Part shown: positions 40,242-49,246 of the stretch, one piece after another
Layout of the letters: every line of letters begins with the position of its first letter
How positions within the stretch are numbered: the first letter of the stretch is position 1
NCBI RefSeq assembly: GCF_016862795.1
Contig: NZ_BONQ01000017.1
Coordinates: forward strand, 124,001 to 188,000
Origin: Dactylosporangium siamense
GTDB taxonomy: Bacteria > Actinomycetota > Actinomycetes > Mycobacteriales > Micromonosporaceae
Reading direction: 5' to 3'
DNA length: 64,000 nucleotides
Notes under the pieces: model-generated
Database searches by the model: none
What the model was told of the DNA's origin: nothing
The model's input: the letters and a program-made list of their open reading frames with translations, nothing else
Program-made: the position numbers and the translations under genes

Positions 40242-41678
40242 ATGTCCGACCTTGCTCAGATCGGCGTTACCGGTCTCGCGGTGATGGGACGTAACCTGGC
40301 CCGAAACCTGGCCCGCAACGGTTACGCCGTCGCCGTGCACAACCGCTCCTACGAGCGCACCCGCCGCCTCGTGGACGAGTTCGGGCACGAGGGCACCTTC
40401 GTGCCGAGCGAGTCGATGGCCGACTTCGTCGCGTCCCTGGCCCGTCCCCGCGCCGTCATCATCATGGTGAAGGCCGGCGGCCCCACCGACGCCGTCATCG
40501 ACGAACTGGTCCCACTGCTGGAGCCCGGCGACATGATCGTCGACGCCGGCAACGCCCACTTCGCCGACACCCGCCGCCGCGAACAGGCCCTGCGGGCACA
40601 GAACCTGCACTTCGTCGGCACCGGCGTCTCCGGTGGTGAGGAGGGCGCCCTGCTCGGCCCGTCGATCATGCCCGGCGGCTCGCCGGAGTCGTACCAGACC
40701 CTCGGCCCGATGTTCGAGAAGATCGCCGCCGTCGTCGACGGCACGCCCTGCTGCGTGCACATCGGCCCGGACGGCGCCGGCCACTTCGTGAAGATGGTCC
40801 ACAACGGCATCGAATACGCCGACATGCAGCTCATCGCCGAGGCGTACGACCTGCTCCGCGCCGGCATCGGCGCCACCCCGGCGGAGATCGCCGACATCTT
40901 CCGCACCTGGAACACCGGCGACCTCGAGTCCTTCCTCATCGAGATCACCGCCGACGTCCTCGGCCACGTCGACGCCGACACCGGCAAGGCGTTCGTCGAC
41001 ATCGTCCTGGACCAGGCCGAGCAGAAGGGCACCGGCCGCTGGACCGTGCAGAGCGCCCTCGACCTGGGCGTGCCCATCACCGGCATCGCCGAGGCGACCT
41101 TCGCCCGCTCCCTGTCCGGCCACGCCGACCAGCGTGAGGCCGCCCGGGCCGCCTTCCCGTCGGATTCGGGCGGGCTGTCGGTGGACGACCGTGACCAGTT
41201 CATCGAGGACGTGCGCCTGGCGCTCTACGCCTCGAAGATCGTCGCGTACGCCCAGGGCTTCGACCACATCGAGGCCGGCAGCGAGGAATACGGCTGGGAC
41301 ATCGACCGTGGCGCCGTCTCCACGATCTGGCGCGGCGGCTGCATCATCCGGGCCCGCTTCCTCAACCGCATCCGTGAGGCGTACGACGAGAACCCGGGGC
41401 TGAAGAGCCTCATGGTCGCGCCGTACTTCGCCGACGCCGTCAACTCCGGCGTCCCGTCCTGGCGCCGCGTGGTCGTGGCGGCCGCGCAGGCGGGCATCCC
41501 GACGCCCGCGTTCTCCTCGTCCCTGGCCTACTTCGACGGGCTGCGCGCCGAGCGCCTGCCGGCCGCGCTGATCCAGGGCCTCCGGGACAACTTCGGTGCG
41601 CACACGTATCGCCGGACGGACCGCGACGGCACGTTCCACACGCAGTGGGCCGGCGACAAGAAGGAGCACTCGGCCTGA
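40242..41678 (+). CDS. gnd: 6-phosphogluconate dehydrogenase (NADP-type, decarboxylating)
   Basis: 478 aa from ATG 40242 with GGAGAGG 5 bases upstream. Rossmann domain GLAVMGRNLARNLARNGYAV with HNRSYERT (the Arg favours NADP+); GVSGGEEGALLGPSIMPGG; catalytic Lys in HFVKMVHNGIEYADMQLIAE. The C-terminal helical domain is full length, as in the dimeric 470-residue class. It oxidises 6-phosphogluconate to ribulose 5-phosphate. Its transcript could end at the 41693-41742 hairpin, inside the convergent MFS gene. Confidence 0.97.
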   Translation: MSDLAQIGVTGLAVMGRNLARNLARNGYAVAVHNRSYERTRRLVDEFGHEGTFVPSESMADFVASLARPRAVIIMVKAGGPTDAVIDELVPLLEPGDMIVDAGNAHFADTRRREQALRAQNLHFVGTGVSGGEEGALLGPSIMPGGSPESYQTLGPMFEKIAAVVDGTPCCVHIGPDGAGHFVKMVHNGIEYADMQLIAEAYDLLRAGIGATPAEIADIFRTWNTGDLESFLIEITADVLGHVDADTGKAFVDIVLDQAEQKGTGRWTVQSALDLGVPITGIAEATFARSLSGHADQREAARAAFPSDSGGLSVDDRDQFIEDVRLALYASKIVAYAQGFDHIEAGSEEYGWDIDRGAVSTIWRGGCIIRARFLNRIREAYDENPGLKSLMVAPYFADAVNSGVPSWRRVVVAAAQAGIPTPAFSSSLAYFDGLRAERLPAALIQGLRDNFGAHTYRRTDRDGTFHTQWAGDKKEHSA

Positions 41679-41681
41679 CGC

Positions 41682-43040
41682 TCACTTTCCCGTGATCCCG
41701 TAGACCTTGTGTTCCCCTGGGTGCGCAAGGTCTACGGGATCATGAGAAACGGCGACCAGCACGGCGCCGACCAGGGCGGCGAGCGCGGTCACCGCGAACG
41801 CCGCCCCGAACGACCCGCCACCCCCGAGGACCAGCGTCAGCACCGCGACCGTGACCGCCCCCGCCAGGTACTGCGACGTCGTCAGCACCGCCCCCGCCGA
41901 GGACTGCTGCGCCGCCGGGACGTCCCGGCCGCCGAGCAGGAACATCGCCGTGTAGATCATCCCGTGCGCGAAGCCGCTCAGCAGGAGCCCCGGCAGCAGG
42001 CCGGCGGCGTAGGACGCGCCGCCGAACGCCGCGAGCCAGCCCAGTCCGAGCGCCGCCAGGGCGAAGCCGCCCGAGAGGACCGCCGCGGTGCCGAAGCGGC
42101 GCACCGCCCGGCCGGTGACCGCGCTGCCCAGGGTGACGAGCGCGGCGAGCGGCAGGAAGGCCAGCCCGGCCCGCAGCGGGGCGTAGCCGCGTGACGTCTG
42201 CAGCAGCAGCGTCACCAGGTAGAACTCGGAGCCGACGCTGGCCATGTACAGCGCCGTCGCCGCCGCGCCCACCCGCAGGCTCCGGATGCGCCGCAGCGAC
42301 CGGTCCACCAGTGGCGCGCGACCGGTGCGTTCGTGCGCGACGAACCCGGCGGTCAGCAGGACGAAGGCGGTGAGGGTGGCGAGGGTGGCCGGGGCGGTCC
42401 AGCCGGCGGTGCCGGCGAGGGTGAGGCCGAGGACCGCGCCGAGGGCGGCGCCGGTGCCGAGCAGCGCACCGGGCAGCGGCACGCGAGCGCCACCCGCGGC
42501 CGCGGACCGCAGCCAGACGAGCCCGCCGGCCAGGCACAGCAGCGTCACGGGCACGTTGACGAAGAACGTCCAGCGCCACGACACGCGGGTCAGCACGCCA
42601 CCGAGGACGACGCCGGCGGCGAGACCCGACGCGCCGACGGCACCCCACACCGACAAGGCCCGGGACCGGGCTGAGGATCGGGTTGAGAACATCGTGCCGA
42701 GCAGCCCCAGGATCGCCGGTTGCAGCAGCGCGGCGGCGAGGCCCTGGGTGAACCGGGCAGCGAGCAGCACCCCGCCGGAGGACGCGAGCCCGCCGCCGGC
42801 GCTGGCCAGGCCGAACACGGCCATCGCGGCGACGAACAGCCGGCCGGCGCCGACCCGGTCGGCGAGGCGGCCGCCGACGAGCAGGAAACCGGCGAAGGGC
42901 ACCGCGTAGGCGCTCACCACCCACTGCGCGGCCGGCAGCTCCAGTCCCAGGTCCCGGGACATGCCGGGCAGCGCCACGTAGACGATCGAGTAGTCCAGGG
43001 CCAGGAGGAACTGGGCGAGGGACAGCAGGAGCAACGGCAT
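41682..43040 (-). CDS. MFS multidrug-type exporter
   Basis: 452 aa with about 12-14 hydrophobic helices. Motif A-like GGRLADRVGAGRLFVAAM and motif C-like GVVLGGVLTRVSWRWTFFVN place it in the drug:proton antiporter group. The C-terminal tail (EHKVYGITGK) is encoded by a large inverted repeat shared with the gnd terminator region. A divergent MerR regulator and a MerR-type operator lie immediately upstream, suggesting drug-inducible expression. Confidence 0.92.
   Translation of the reverse strand: MPLLLLSLAQFLLALDYSIVYVALPGMSRDLGLELPAAQWVVSAYAVPFAGFLLVGGRLADRVGAGRLFVAAMAVFGLASAGGGLASSGGVLLAARFTQGLAAALLQPAILGLLGTMFSTRSSARSRALSVWGAVGASGLAAGVVLGGVLTRVSWRWTFFVNVPVTLLCLAGGLVWLRSAAAGGARVPLPGALLGTGAALGAVLGLTLAGTAGWTAPATLATLTAFVLLTAGFVAHERTGRAPLVDRSLRRIRSLRVGAAATALYMASVGSEFYLVTLLLQTSRGYAPLRAGLAFLPLAALVTLGSAVTGRAVRRFGTAAVLSGGFALAALGLGWLAAFGGASYAAGLLPGLLLSGFAHGMIYTAMFLLGGRDVPAAQQSSAGAVLTTSQYLAGAVTVAVLTLVLGGGGSFGAAFAVTALAALVGAVLVAVSHDPVDLAHPGEHKVYGITGK
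41693..41742 (+). terminator. 17-bp perfect inverted repeat between gnd and the MFS gene
   Basis: TGATCCCGTAGACCTTG (41693-41709) pairs perfectly with 41726-41742 across a 16-base loop, 14 bp after the gnd stop. There is no T-run. It also encodes the last residues of the MFS protein on the other strand. Likely ends gnd transcription; a protein-binding site is the alternative. Confidence 0.6.
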
Positions 43041-43056
43041 GCAAGGATCATCGAAG

Positions 43057-43074
43057 GTTCACATCGATGTCAAC
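43057..43074. promoter_or_regulatory. MerR-type operator between MFS and merR genes
   Basis: GTTCACATCGATGTCAAC is a near-perfect 18-bp palindrome. On the minus strand it is preceded by TTGACG and followed by a -10-like CGATGAT at about 19 bp spacing, the over-long spacer typical of MerR-activated promoters. It would drive the exporter gene. Confidence 0.75.
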
Positions 43075-43091
43075 GTCAAGCGGGAGTGAGC

Positions 43092-43460
43092 ATGCGCATA
43101 GGCGAGTTGTCCCGCCGGACCGGGATCCCCACCCGCCTGCTGCGGTACTACGAGGAGCAGGGGCTGCTCACGCCGGTGCGGCTGGCCAACGGGTACCGCG
43201 ACTACGCCGACCGGCTCGTCGACCGGGTGGAGCAGATCCGTGGGCTGCTCGACGCGGGGCTGCCGACCCGGGTGATCCGGGAGGTGCTGCCCTGCACCGA
43301 CAACCCGTGCACCATCACGGTCACCGACGCCAGCGACGAGCTCGTCGGGCTGCTGGAGGCGGAGCGCGACAAGATGGACGCCCGGATCGAGTGCCTGGCC
43401 CGCAACCGCGACGCCATCGCCGCGTATCTGCGCCAGGTGGAGGCGGCAAGAAAACGGTGA
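43092..43460 (+). CDS. MerR-family transcriptional regulator
   Basis: 122 aa from ATG 43092. The N-terminal winged helix is MRIGELSRRTGIPTRLLRYY with EEQGLLTPVRLANGYRDYAD. A dimerisation helix follows (LLEAERDKMDARIECLARNR). Two Cys (P-C-T-D-N-P-C) occur in the short effector region. Small size and divergence from an MFS exporter indicate a drug-responsive regulator of that exporter. Confidence 0.93.
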   Translation: MRIGELSRRTGIPTRLLRYYEEQGLLTPVRLANGYRDYADRLVDRVEQIRGLLDAGLPTRVIREVLPCTDNPCTITVTDASDELVGLLEAERDKMDARIECLARNRDAIAAYLRQVEAARKR

Positions 43461-43508
43461 CAACCATTTCCGGGGCCGGCGTTGTTGACCGGCCAGGGAG
43501 GGTGACCG

Positions 43509-44009
43509 ATGGAGGACTTCGAGGCGTATGTCAGCGCGGCGTGGCCGCGGCTGCTTCGCTCGGCGTGGCTGCTGACACACGACTGGCACCGGGCGGAGGA
43601 CCTGGTCCAGACGGTGCTGGCGCGCGCGTACGGCCGCTGGCCGCGGATCAAGGACGGTGCGCCGGACGCGTACCTGCGGGCGATGCTCGCCAGCACCTAC
43701 CTGAGCTGGTGGCGGCGGCGCTGGCGGGGGGAGCTGCCGACGGAGCAGCTGCCGGAGCAACCGGCGGGTGGCGGCGAGCTCGAGGGGGTTGAGCTGCGCC
43801 ACCTGCTCGCTGATGCCCTCGCCCGGCTGCCGCGGCAGCAGCGGGCGGTGCTGATGCTGCGCTTCCACGGCGACTTCACCGAGGCGGACACCGCGCGAGC
43901 CCTCGGCCTGCGGATCGGCACCGTCAAGTCCCACACGTCGCGCGCCCTGGCGGCGTTGCGCCACGACCCGCAGCTGCGGGCATTACTGAGCGAAGGAGCG
44001 GGTCGATGA
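43509..44009 (+). CDS. SigE-like ECF RNA polymerase sigma factor
   Basis: 166 aa. Region 2 is FEAYVSAAWPRLLRSAWLLT with RAEDLVQTVLARAYGRW; region 4 is LPRQQRAVLMLRFHGDFTEA with GTVKSHTSRALAAL. Same SigE-like group as the gene at 34362. Its stop overlaps the following membrane protein start by 4 bases (ATGA), a sigma/anti-sigma arrangement. Confidence 0.94.
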   Translation: MEDFEAYVSAAWPRLLRSAWLLTHDWHRAEDLVQTVLARAYGRWPRIKDGAPDAYLRAMLASTYLSWWRRRWRGELPTEQLPEQPAGGGELEGVELRHLLADALARLPRQQRAVLMLRFHGDFTEADTARALGLRIGTVKSHTSRALAALRHDPQLRALLSEGAGR

Positions 44010-44881
44010 GCGACGAGGAACAGGTCATCGACCTGCTCGACCGGGCGACGGCGTCAGTGCCGGCGGCGCTGCTGGAGGCGCCGCACGCCGCGATCCGGCG
44101 CCGGGTGCGCCGCCGCCGCGCGGCCGGTTGGACCGCTGCCGCGGCCGCCGCACTGCTGATCATCGCTGGGTTCGCCGTCGCCCGGCCGGGTCCGGCCGCC
44201 CAGATGCCGGCCGCGCCCGGGGCCGCGCCCGCGGCCACGTCCGCGCAAGAAGCGCCGGGCGTGCCGTGGCTCGGCGCTCGGATCGACCGGACCGGCACCA
44301 GGCTCACCGTCTACGCGGTGCCGCTGCTCGGCAAGTGTGTCGCCGAGCGGGACCCCAACCGCGACGACCTGGTGCTGGACGACGACCGCGTCACGGTGCA
44401 GCTCGACGGCATCTACACCGGCTGCGCCGACGACACGCAGGTGACCTCGCGGACGTTCACGCTGCCCCAGGCGCTCGGCGACCGGTTCGTGGTGGATGGC
44501 CGGAGCCCCAGGGGTCAGCCGTTCCTCTTCTCCGACAAGGACGTGCCGGACTTCGCGGCCGGCGGCTGGAGCGAGCAGAAGGCGGTCTGGCTCAACTCCG
44601 GCGCCGCGGTCCTCCAGCTGTATCTCACCCGGCCCGGCGGCCCCGACCTGATCTTCACGCCGGCCCGCTGGCAGCCGGAGCCCGACGGCCGGGTCGCCAC
44701 GCCCGATCACACCCTTACCCTGGGCGATCTCCAGATCGACGTGTACAACCGGCCCGGTCAGCAGGCCGCCGGCTGGTTCTCGTCGCACAACTCGGATGTG
44801 CGCTTCATGCTGACGGTGGCCGGCAACCCGCTCGAAAAGGACGCGTTCGACGCGCTGCTGCGTGGTATGACCTGGGCGTGA
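44006..44881 (+). CDS. Single-pass membrane protein, candidate anti-sigma factor
   Basis: 291 aa. A cytosolic N-terminal segment (EEQVIDLLDRATASVPAALL) and an Arg-rich stretch precede one membrane helix (AAAALLIIAGFAVA), an Ala/Pro linker, and an extracellular domain with no family I recognise (RLTVYAVPLLGKCVAERDPN.. DVRFMLTVAGNPLEKDAFDA). Coupled to the sigma factor by ATGA and to the acetyltransferase by GTGA. The anti-sigma role is inferred from context. Confidence 0.8.
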   Translation: MSDEEQVIDLLDRATASVPAALLEAPHAAIRRRVRRRRAAGWTAAAAAALLIIAGFAVARPGPAAQMPAAPGAAPAATSAQEAPGVPWLGARIDRTGTRLTVYAVPLLGKCVAERDPNRDDLVLDDDRVTVQLDGIYTGCADDTQVTSRTFTLPQALGDRFVVDGRSPRGQPFLFSDKDVPDFAAGGWSEQKAVWLNSGAAVLQLYLTRPGGPDLIFTPARWQPEPDGRVATPDHTLTLGDLQIDVYNRPGQQAAGWFSSHNSDVRFMLTVAGNPLEKDAFDALLRGMTWA

Positions 44882-45432
44882 CCACACCCCTTACCGAGCC
44901 AGTCATCGAGGTGGCGACCCCCGCGCATCGTGCCGCGGCGGTCGCCACCGTCGTCTCCGCGTTCGCCGCCGACCCGGCGTTCCGGTACTTCTGCCCCGAC
45001 GACGAGACGTACCTCAGCGACGCGGAGGCGATCGCCGGCGGGCTGTTCGACTCGCGGGTCGGGCACGGCACCGTCTGGGTCGCCGACGGCGGGGCGGCCG
45101 TCGCCATGTGGGACGGGCCGGACGCGCCGCCGTCGAGCCACACGCCGATCGGGCGGTTCGCGGTGTACGAGCATGCCGTCGCCGCCGTGATGCCGAGGTA
45201 TCCACGCTGGTATCTCGGGGTCCTCGCCTGCCACCCGGAGCGCCGTGGACAGCGGCTCGGCCGCGCCGTGATGGCGCCGGGCCTGCGCCGGGCCGCCGGC
45301 GCCGGGCTGCCGGCGCTGCTGGAGACGTCCAATCCCGGCAACGTCGCGGTGTACCGCAGCGTCGGCTTCGACGTCCTGGAACACCTGACCGTCGATGCCG
45401 AGCTGCCGGTCTGGATCATGCGCCGGCCGTAA
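44878..45432 (+). CDS. GNAT-family N-acetyltransferase
   Basis: 184 aa from GTG 44878, overlapping the membrane protein stop by 4 bases. Acetyl-CoA-binding core: YLGVLACHPERRGQRLGRAV with the Q/R-x-x-G-x-G/A-like loop, then LLETSNPGNVAVYRSVGFDV. Part of the sigma-factor operon; the substrate is unknown. Confidence 0.9.
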   Translation: MTTPLTEPVIEVATPAHRAAAVATVVSAFAADPAFRYFCPDDETYLSDAEAIAGGLFDSRVGHGTVWVADGGAAVAMWDGPDAPPSSHTPIGRFAVYEHAVAAVMPRYPRWYLGVLACHPERRGQRLGRAVMAPGLRRAAGAGLPALLETSNPGNVAVYRSVGFDVLEHLTVDAELPVWIMRRP

Positions 45433-45457
45433 CACGGCGGCGCGGCCGCGCTGACCT

Positions 45458-45473
45458 GGGGAGAGCGCTCCCG
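45458..45473. promoter_or_regulatory. LacI-type box 1
   Basis: GGGGAGAGCGCTCCCG around the core GAGCGCTC (45463-45470). Classical LacI-family boxes of actinomycetes share the AGCGCT core. It lies 206 bp upstream of the glucanase start and is the least symmetric of the three boxes. Confidence 0.7.
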
Positions 45474-45546
45474 CAAGCATCACATCAGGCTTTGTCACTG
45501 CGCGACGCAGCGTCAAGCGGCCGTGAGCTGCTGGTAGTCGATGTTT

Positions 45547-45560
45547 GGAGAGCGCTCTCC
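45547..45560. promoter_or_regulatory. LacI-type box 2
   Basis: GGAGAGCGCTCTCC, perfect 14-bp palindrome, located 119 bp upstream of the glucanase start. Its centre is 68 bp from box 3. Confidence 0.8.
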
Positions 45561-45610
45561 CATTCGGGCGGAAGCATTGACACGATTCGAGCAAGGGTTC
45601 ACAGTGACCG

Positions 45611-45632
45611 GATGAGAGAGCGCTCTCTCATC
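45611..45632. promoter_or_regulatory. LacI-type box 3
   Basis: A perfect 22-bp palindrome centred on AGCGCT, with arms GATGAGAGAGC. It lies 47 bp upstream of the glucanase start, where binding would block the promoter. The regulator is likely the LacI protein encoded at 49247. Confidence 0.85.
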
Positions 45633-45678
45633 CCTCCGCAACACACTGGTCACCCGAGCGACATGAATGGAGCTCCCT

Positions 45679-47853
45679 ATGAGTTGGTCGGCACCCGCCC
45701 CCGGCCATCGACGTCTCTCACGATTTACGACCGGCCGGCGCACCCTTCGCGCCGGTGCCATCGCCACCGCGGTGGCCGCGATGCTGTGCACCTACATCGT
45801 CGTGGTCGTGACCCGCGCCGACGCCGCGGAGACCCTGCTGTCGCAGGGTAAGCCCACCACCGCGTCGTCGACGGAGAACGCCGGCACCCCCGCCACCAGC
45901 GCCACCGACGGTAACGGTGGCACCCGCTGGTCCAGCGCATACAGCGACCCGCAGTGGATCCAGGTCGACCTGGGCTCCACCCAGACGCTCACCCGCGTCG
46001 CCCTGAACTGGGAAGCGGCGTACGCGACGGCGTACCAGATCCAGACCTCCGCCAACGGGTCGACCTGGACGAACGTCTACAGCACCACGACCGCCACCGG
46101 CGGCAACCAGAGCCTGCCCGTGAGCGGCACCGGCCGCTACGTCCGGGTCTACACCACCGCCCGCGCCACGCAGTACGGCGTCTCGCTGTGGGAGTTCCAG
46201 GTCTACGGCGGCGACGTCACGCCCGGCACCTGCGGCACCGCCAATGCCGCGCTCGGCAAGACCTACAGCGCCTCGTCGACGGAGAACGCCGGCACGCCCG
46301 CCTCGTCCGCGTTCGACGGCAACACCGGCACCCGCTGGTCCAGCGCCGCGAGCGACCCGCAGTGGGTCCAGGTCGACCTCGGCTCCACCCAGGCCGTCTG
46401 CGGCGTCACGCTGAACTGGGAAGCGGCGTACGCGACCGCGTACACGATCCAGGTCTCCACCAACGGCACGACCTGGACGAACATCCACACCGCGACCGGC
46501 TCGACCGGCGGTGTGCAGACGCTCACGGTCACCGGCACCGGCCGCTACGTGCGGATGAACGGCACCGCCCGGGCCACCCAGTGGGGCTACTCGCTGTGGG
46601 AGTTCCAGGTCCGTACCCAGGGCGTGCCGCCGACCACCAGCGACACGCCGAGCCAGCCGAGCAACTCGCCGAGCCAGCCGCCGGGGAACACGGTCCTGCT
46701 GTCGTACAAGAAGCCGGCCGTCGCGTCGACCTCGCAGAACGACAGCAACTGCAACCCGTGCACGCCGGACAAGGCGTTCGACAACGACCCCGCGAGCCGC
46801 TGGGCGACGAGCCCGACGAACGGCTGGGTCGACCCGGGCTGGATCTACGTCGACCTCGGCGCGACCGCGCAGATCAAGCAGGTCGTGCTGCAGTGGGACC
46901 CGGCCTACGCCGTGGCCTACCAGATCCAGACCTCCAACGACGCGGCCAACTGGACGCAGATCTACGCCACCACGACGGGTAAGGGCTTCAAGGAGACCCT
47001 GAATGTCACCGGCACCGGCCGTTACGTCCGGATGTACGGCACCGCCCGCTCCAACGGCTACGGCTACTCGCTGTGGGAGTTCAAGGTGTACGGCACCGGC
47101 GGCGCGCCGGTCCAGCCGCCGGCGAACCCGGCCGACCCGATCTTCCCGGCCACCAACCTGGTCTGGGCGGACGAGTTCAACACCGGCACCAACGTCGACA
47201 CGTCCAAGTGGACGATCGACCCGGGCACCGGCCAGAACGGTGAGATCCAGTACTACACCAACCTGGACAACACCTCCATCCAGGCCGGCTCGCTGGTCAT
47301 CGAGGCCCGCAAGCAGACCGTCGGCGGCCGCGACTACACCTCCGGCCGGATCAACACCAGCAACAAGTTCTCCACCCAGTACGGCCGCGTCGAGGCCCGG
47401 ATCAAGGTCCCGAAGGGCAACGGCCTCTGGCCCGCCTTCTGGATGATGGGCACCGACTTCCTGACCGGGCGTCCCTGGCCGTACAACGGCGAGATCGACA
47501 TCATGGAGATCCTCGGCAAGAACACCAACGAGATCTACTCGACGCTGCACGCGCCGGCCTACAACGGCGGTGGCGGCTACGGCCAGAAGATCTCCACGGT
47601 CGACCTGTCGCTGGACTACCACGTCTACTCGACCGAGTGGGACAGCAAGCACATGACGTTCCGCGTCGACAACCAGGTCATCCTGGTCGCCGACAAGGAC
47701 ACCGTCGAGACGACCCGTGGCCCGTGGGTCTACGACCACCAGTTCTACCTGATCCTCAACCTCGCGGTCGGCGGTGACTTCCCGGGCCCGATCGACGCCA
47801 CCACGCCGTTCCCGTCCCGGATGTACGTCGACTACGTGCGGGTCTACAAGTGA
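45679..47853 (+). CDS. Secreted GH16 beta-glucanase with three discoidin (F5/8C) domains
   Basis: 724 aa from ATG 45679, with GGAG 6 bases upstream; ATG 45667 is less likely. N-terminal export signal (LRAGAIATAVAAMLCTYIVV.. DAAE). Three F5/8 type C/CBM32-like domains cover about 50-180, 185-315 and 345-475, each with RW[S/A]..DP[QW]..[V/I]DLG and LWEF motifs. The GH16 domain (about 490-724) has the catalytic ExDxxE box E605-I-D-I-M-E610 and WADEFNTG. Expected to cut beta-1,3 or mixed-linkage glucans. Coupled to the next gene by GTGA; preceded by three LacI boxes. Confidence 0.95.
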   Translation: MSWSAPAPGHRRLSRFTTGRRTLRAGAIATAVAAMLCTYIVVVVTRADAAETLLSQGKPTTASSTENAGTPATSATDGNGGTRWSSAYSDPQWIQVDLGSTQTLTRVALNWEAAYATAYQIQTSANGSTWTNVYSTTTATGGNQSLPVSGTGRYVRVYTTARATQYGVSLWEFQVYGGDVTPGTCGTANAALGKTYSASSTENAGTPASSAFDGNTGTRWSSAASDPQWVQVDLGSTQAVCGVTLNWEAAYATAYTIQVSTNGTTWTNIHTATGSTGGVQTLTVTGTGRYVRMNGTARATQWGYSLWEFQVRTQGVPPTTSDTPSQPSNSPSQPPGNTVLLSYKKPAVASTSQNDSNCNPCTPDKAFDNDPASRWATSPTNGWVDPGWIYVDLGATAQIKQVVLQWDPAYAVAYQIQTSNDAANWTQIYATTTGKGFKETLNVTGTGRYVRMYGTARSNGYGYSLWEFKVYGTGGAPVQPPANPADPIFPATNLVWADEFNTGTNVDTSKWTIDPGTGQNGEIQYYTNLDNTSIQAGSLVIEARKQTVGGRDYTSGRINTSNKFSTQYGRVEARIKVPKGNGLWPAFWMMGTDFLTGRPWPYNGEIDIMEILGKNTNEIYSTLHAPAYNGGGGYGQKISTVDLSLDYHVYSTEWDSKHMTFRVDNQVILVADKDTVETTRGPWVYDHQFYLILNLAVGGDFPGPIDATTPFPSRMYVDYVRVYK

Positions 47854-49148
47854 GCGCCCGGGTCCTGGGGAGGAGCTCGGTTCGTCGGCTGACGATCGGG
47901 CTTGCGCTCACCGCACTGGTTGGCACGTACGCCTTCATGCAGGGCTCGGCGGATGCCGCCGAGACGCCGATCTCGCAGGGGAAGCCGGTCACGGCCTCCT
48001 CGGCGGAGAACGGGGGATCGGCGGCGGCCAACGCCGTCGACGGCAACGGGGGGACCCGGTGGTCGAGCGCGTTCAGTGACCCGCAGTGGCTGCAGGTCGA
48101 CCTGGGCGCGCCGGCCACCATCACCCAGGTGGTGCTGAACTGGGAGGCCGCGTACGCCCGCGACTTCACCATCCAGACGTCGGCCAACGGCACCTCGTGG
48201 ACGACGATCAACACCACCGTCAACGGCACCGGCGGCGTGCAGACGCTGAACGTGTCCGGCTCCGGCCGGTATGTGAAGCTCAACACGACCCGCCGGGCCA
48301 CCCAGTACGGCGTCTCGCTGTGGGAGTTCCAGGTGTTCGGGACGGGCGGCTCGACGCCGACCAACAACCCGACCACCATCCCGCCGGGCGCGGTCCGGGT
48401 CGCGGAGTTCCTCGCCGACTGCCCGTTCAGCCACCGGCTGCCGGACGACCCGATCGTGTTCCCGGGCCTGCCCGGGGCGTCGCACATGCACAGCTTCTTC
48501 GGCAGCACCGTGACCAACGGCAACAGCACGGTCACCGACCTCGCCAACGGCCCGAGCAACTGCAACCCGGCCGTCGACAAGTCCTCGTACTGGGTGCCCA
48601 CCCTGTATCAGGACGGGGTCGCGAAGGAGCCCGTGATCACCACGTTCTACTACCTCGGTGAAGGGGTCAACGACGCCGTTCGCGAGAACACCCAGTCGCT
48701 GCCCTTCGGACTGCGGATCGTCGCCGGCAACGCCAAGGCGACCGCACCCGACGCGACCACCATCTCCCGGTGGTCGTGCCTGCACCACAACGAGTCCGGC
48801 GCGGGCAAGGACTTCATCAACTGCCCGGCCGACTCGATGCTGGAGTCGTACCTCGACTTCCCGCAGTGCTGGAACGGGCGTGACCTGGACTCGGCCGACC
48901 ACAAGAGCCACATGGCCTACCCGGTCAACGGCGCCTGCCCCGCCACGCACCCCGTCGCGGTGCCGAAGCTGCGGCAGGTCCTGCGGTACCCGGTGAACGG
49001 TGACCCCGCACGCATCCGGCTCAGCTCGGGCGCCGGGTTCACCATGCACGGCGACTTCTTCAACGCCTGGCCACAGGCCGAGATGGACCGCCGGGTCGCG
49101 TACTGCATCCGCTTGAAGGTCAAGTGCGGCGCAAACGGGCAAGCCTAG
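47850..49148 (+). CDS. Secreted discoidin/DUF1996 protein
   Basis: 432 aa from GTG 47850, overlapping the glucanase stop by 4 bases. Signal peptide (LTIGLALTALVGTYAFMQGS.. DAAE), one F5/8C domain (about 35-165) closely resembling those of the glucanase, then a DUF1996 domain (about 175-430: SHMHSFFGSTVTNGNST, SYWVPTLYQDG, ACPATHPVAVPKLRQVLRY, FTMHGDFFNAWP). DUF1996 is common in fungal and actinobacterial secreted proteins; its function is undetermined. Probably co-secreted to act on the same polymer. Confidence 0.93.
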   Translation: MSARVLGRSSVRRLTIGLALTALVGTYAFMQGSADAAETPISQGKPVTASSAENGGSAAANAVDGNGGTRWSSAFSDPQWLQVDLGAPATITQVVLNWEAAYARDFTIQTSANGTSWTTINTTVNGTGGVQTLNVSGSGRYVKLNTTRRATQYGVSLWEFQVFGTGGSTPTNNPTTIPPGAVRVAEFLADCPFSHRLPDDPIVFPGLPGASHMHSFFGSTVTNGNSTVTDLANGPSNCNPAVDKSSYWVPTLYQDGVAKEPVITTFYYLGEGVNDAVRENTQSLPFGLRIVAGNAKATAPDATTISRWSCLHHNESGAGKDFINCPADSMLESYLDFPQCWNGRDLDSADHKSHMAYPVNGACPATHPVAVPKLRQVLRYPVNGDPARIRLSSGAGFTMHGDFFNAWPQAEMDRRVAYCIRLKVKCGANGQA

Positions 49149-49162
49149 GTATTTAAGAACCG

Positions 49163-49213
49163 GCCGTGGATGGACGTGCCCCAGTTGCCGTCCATCCACG
49201 GCTCCCTTTTTCT
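49163..49213 (+). terminator. Rho-independent terminator
   Basis: GCCGTGGATGGACG (49163-49176) pairs perfectly with CGTCCATCCACGGC (49189-49202), then TCCCTTTTTCT. Stem of 14 bp, 12-base loop and a T-run: a classic intrinsic terminator ending the glucanase/DUF1996 operon before lacI. Confidence 0.95.
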
Positions 49214-49246
49214 CACCGCGCGGGGGCACGATCTACCGTGAGACTC

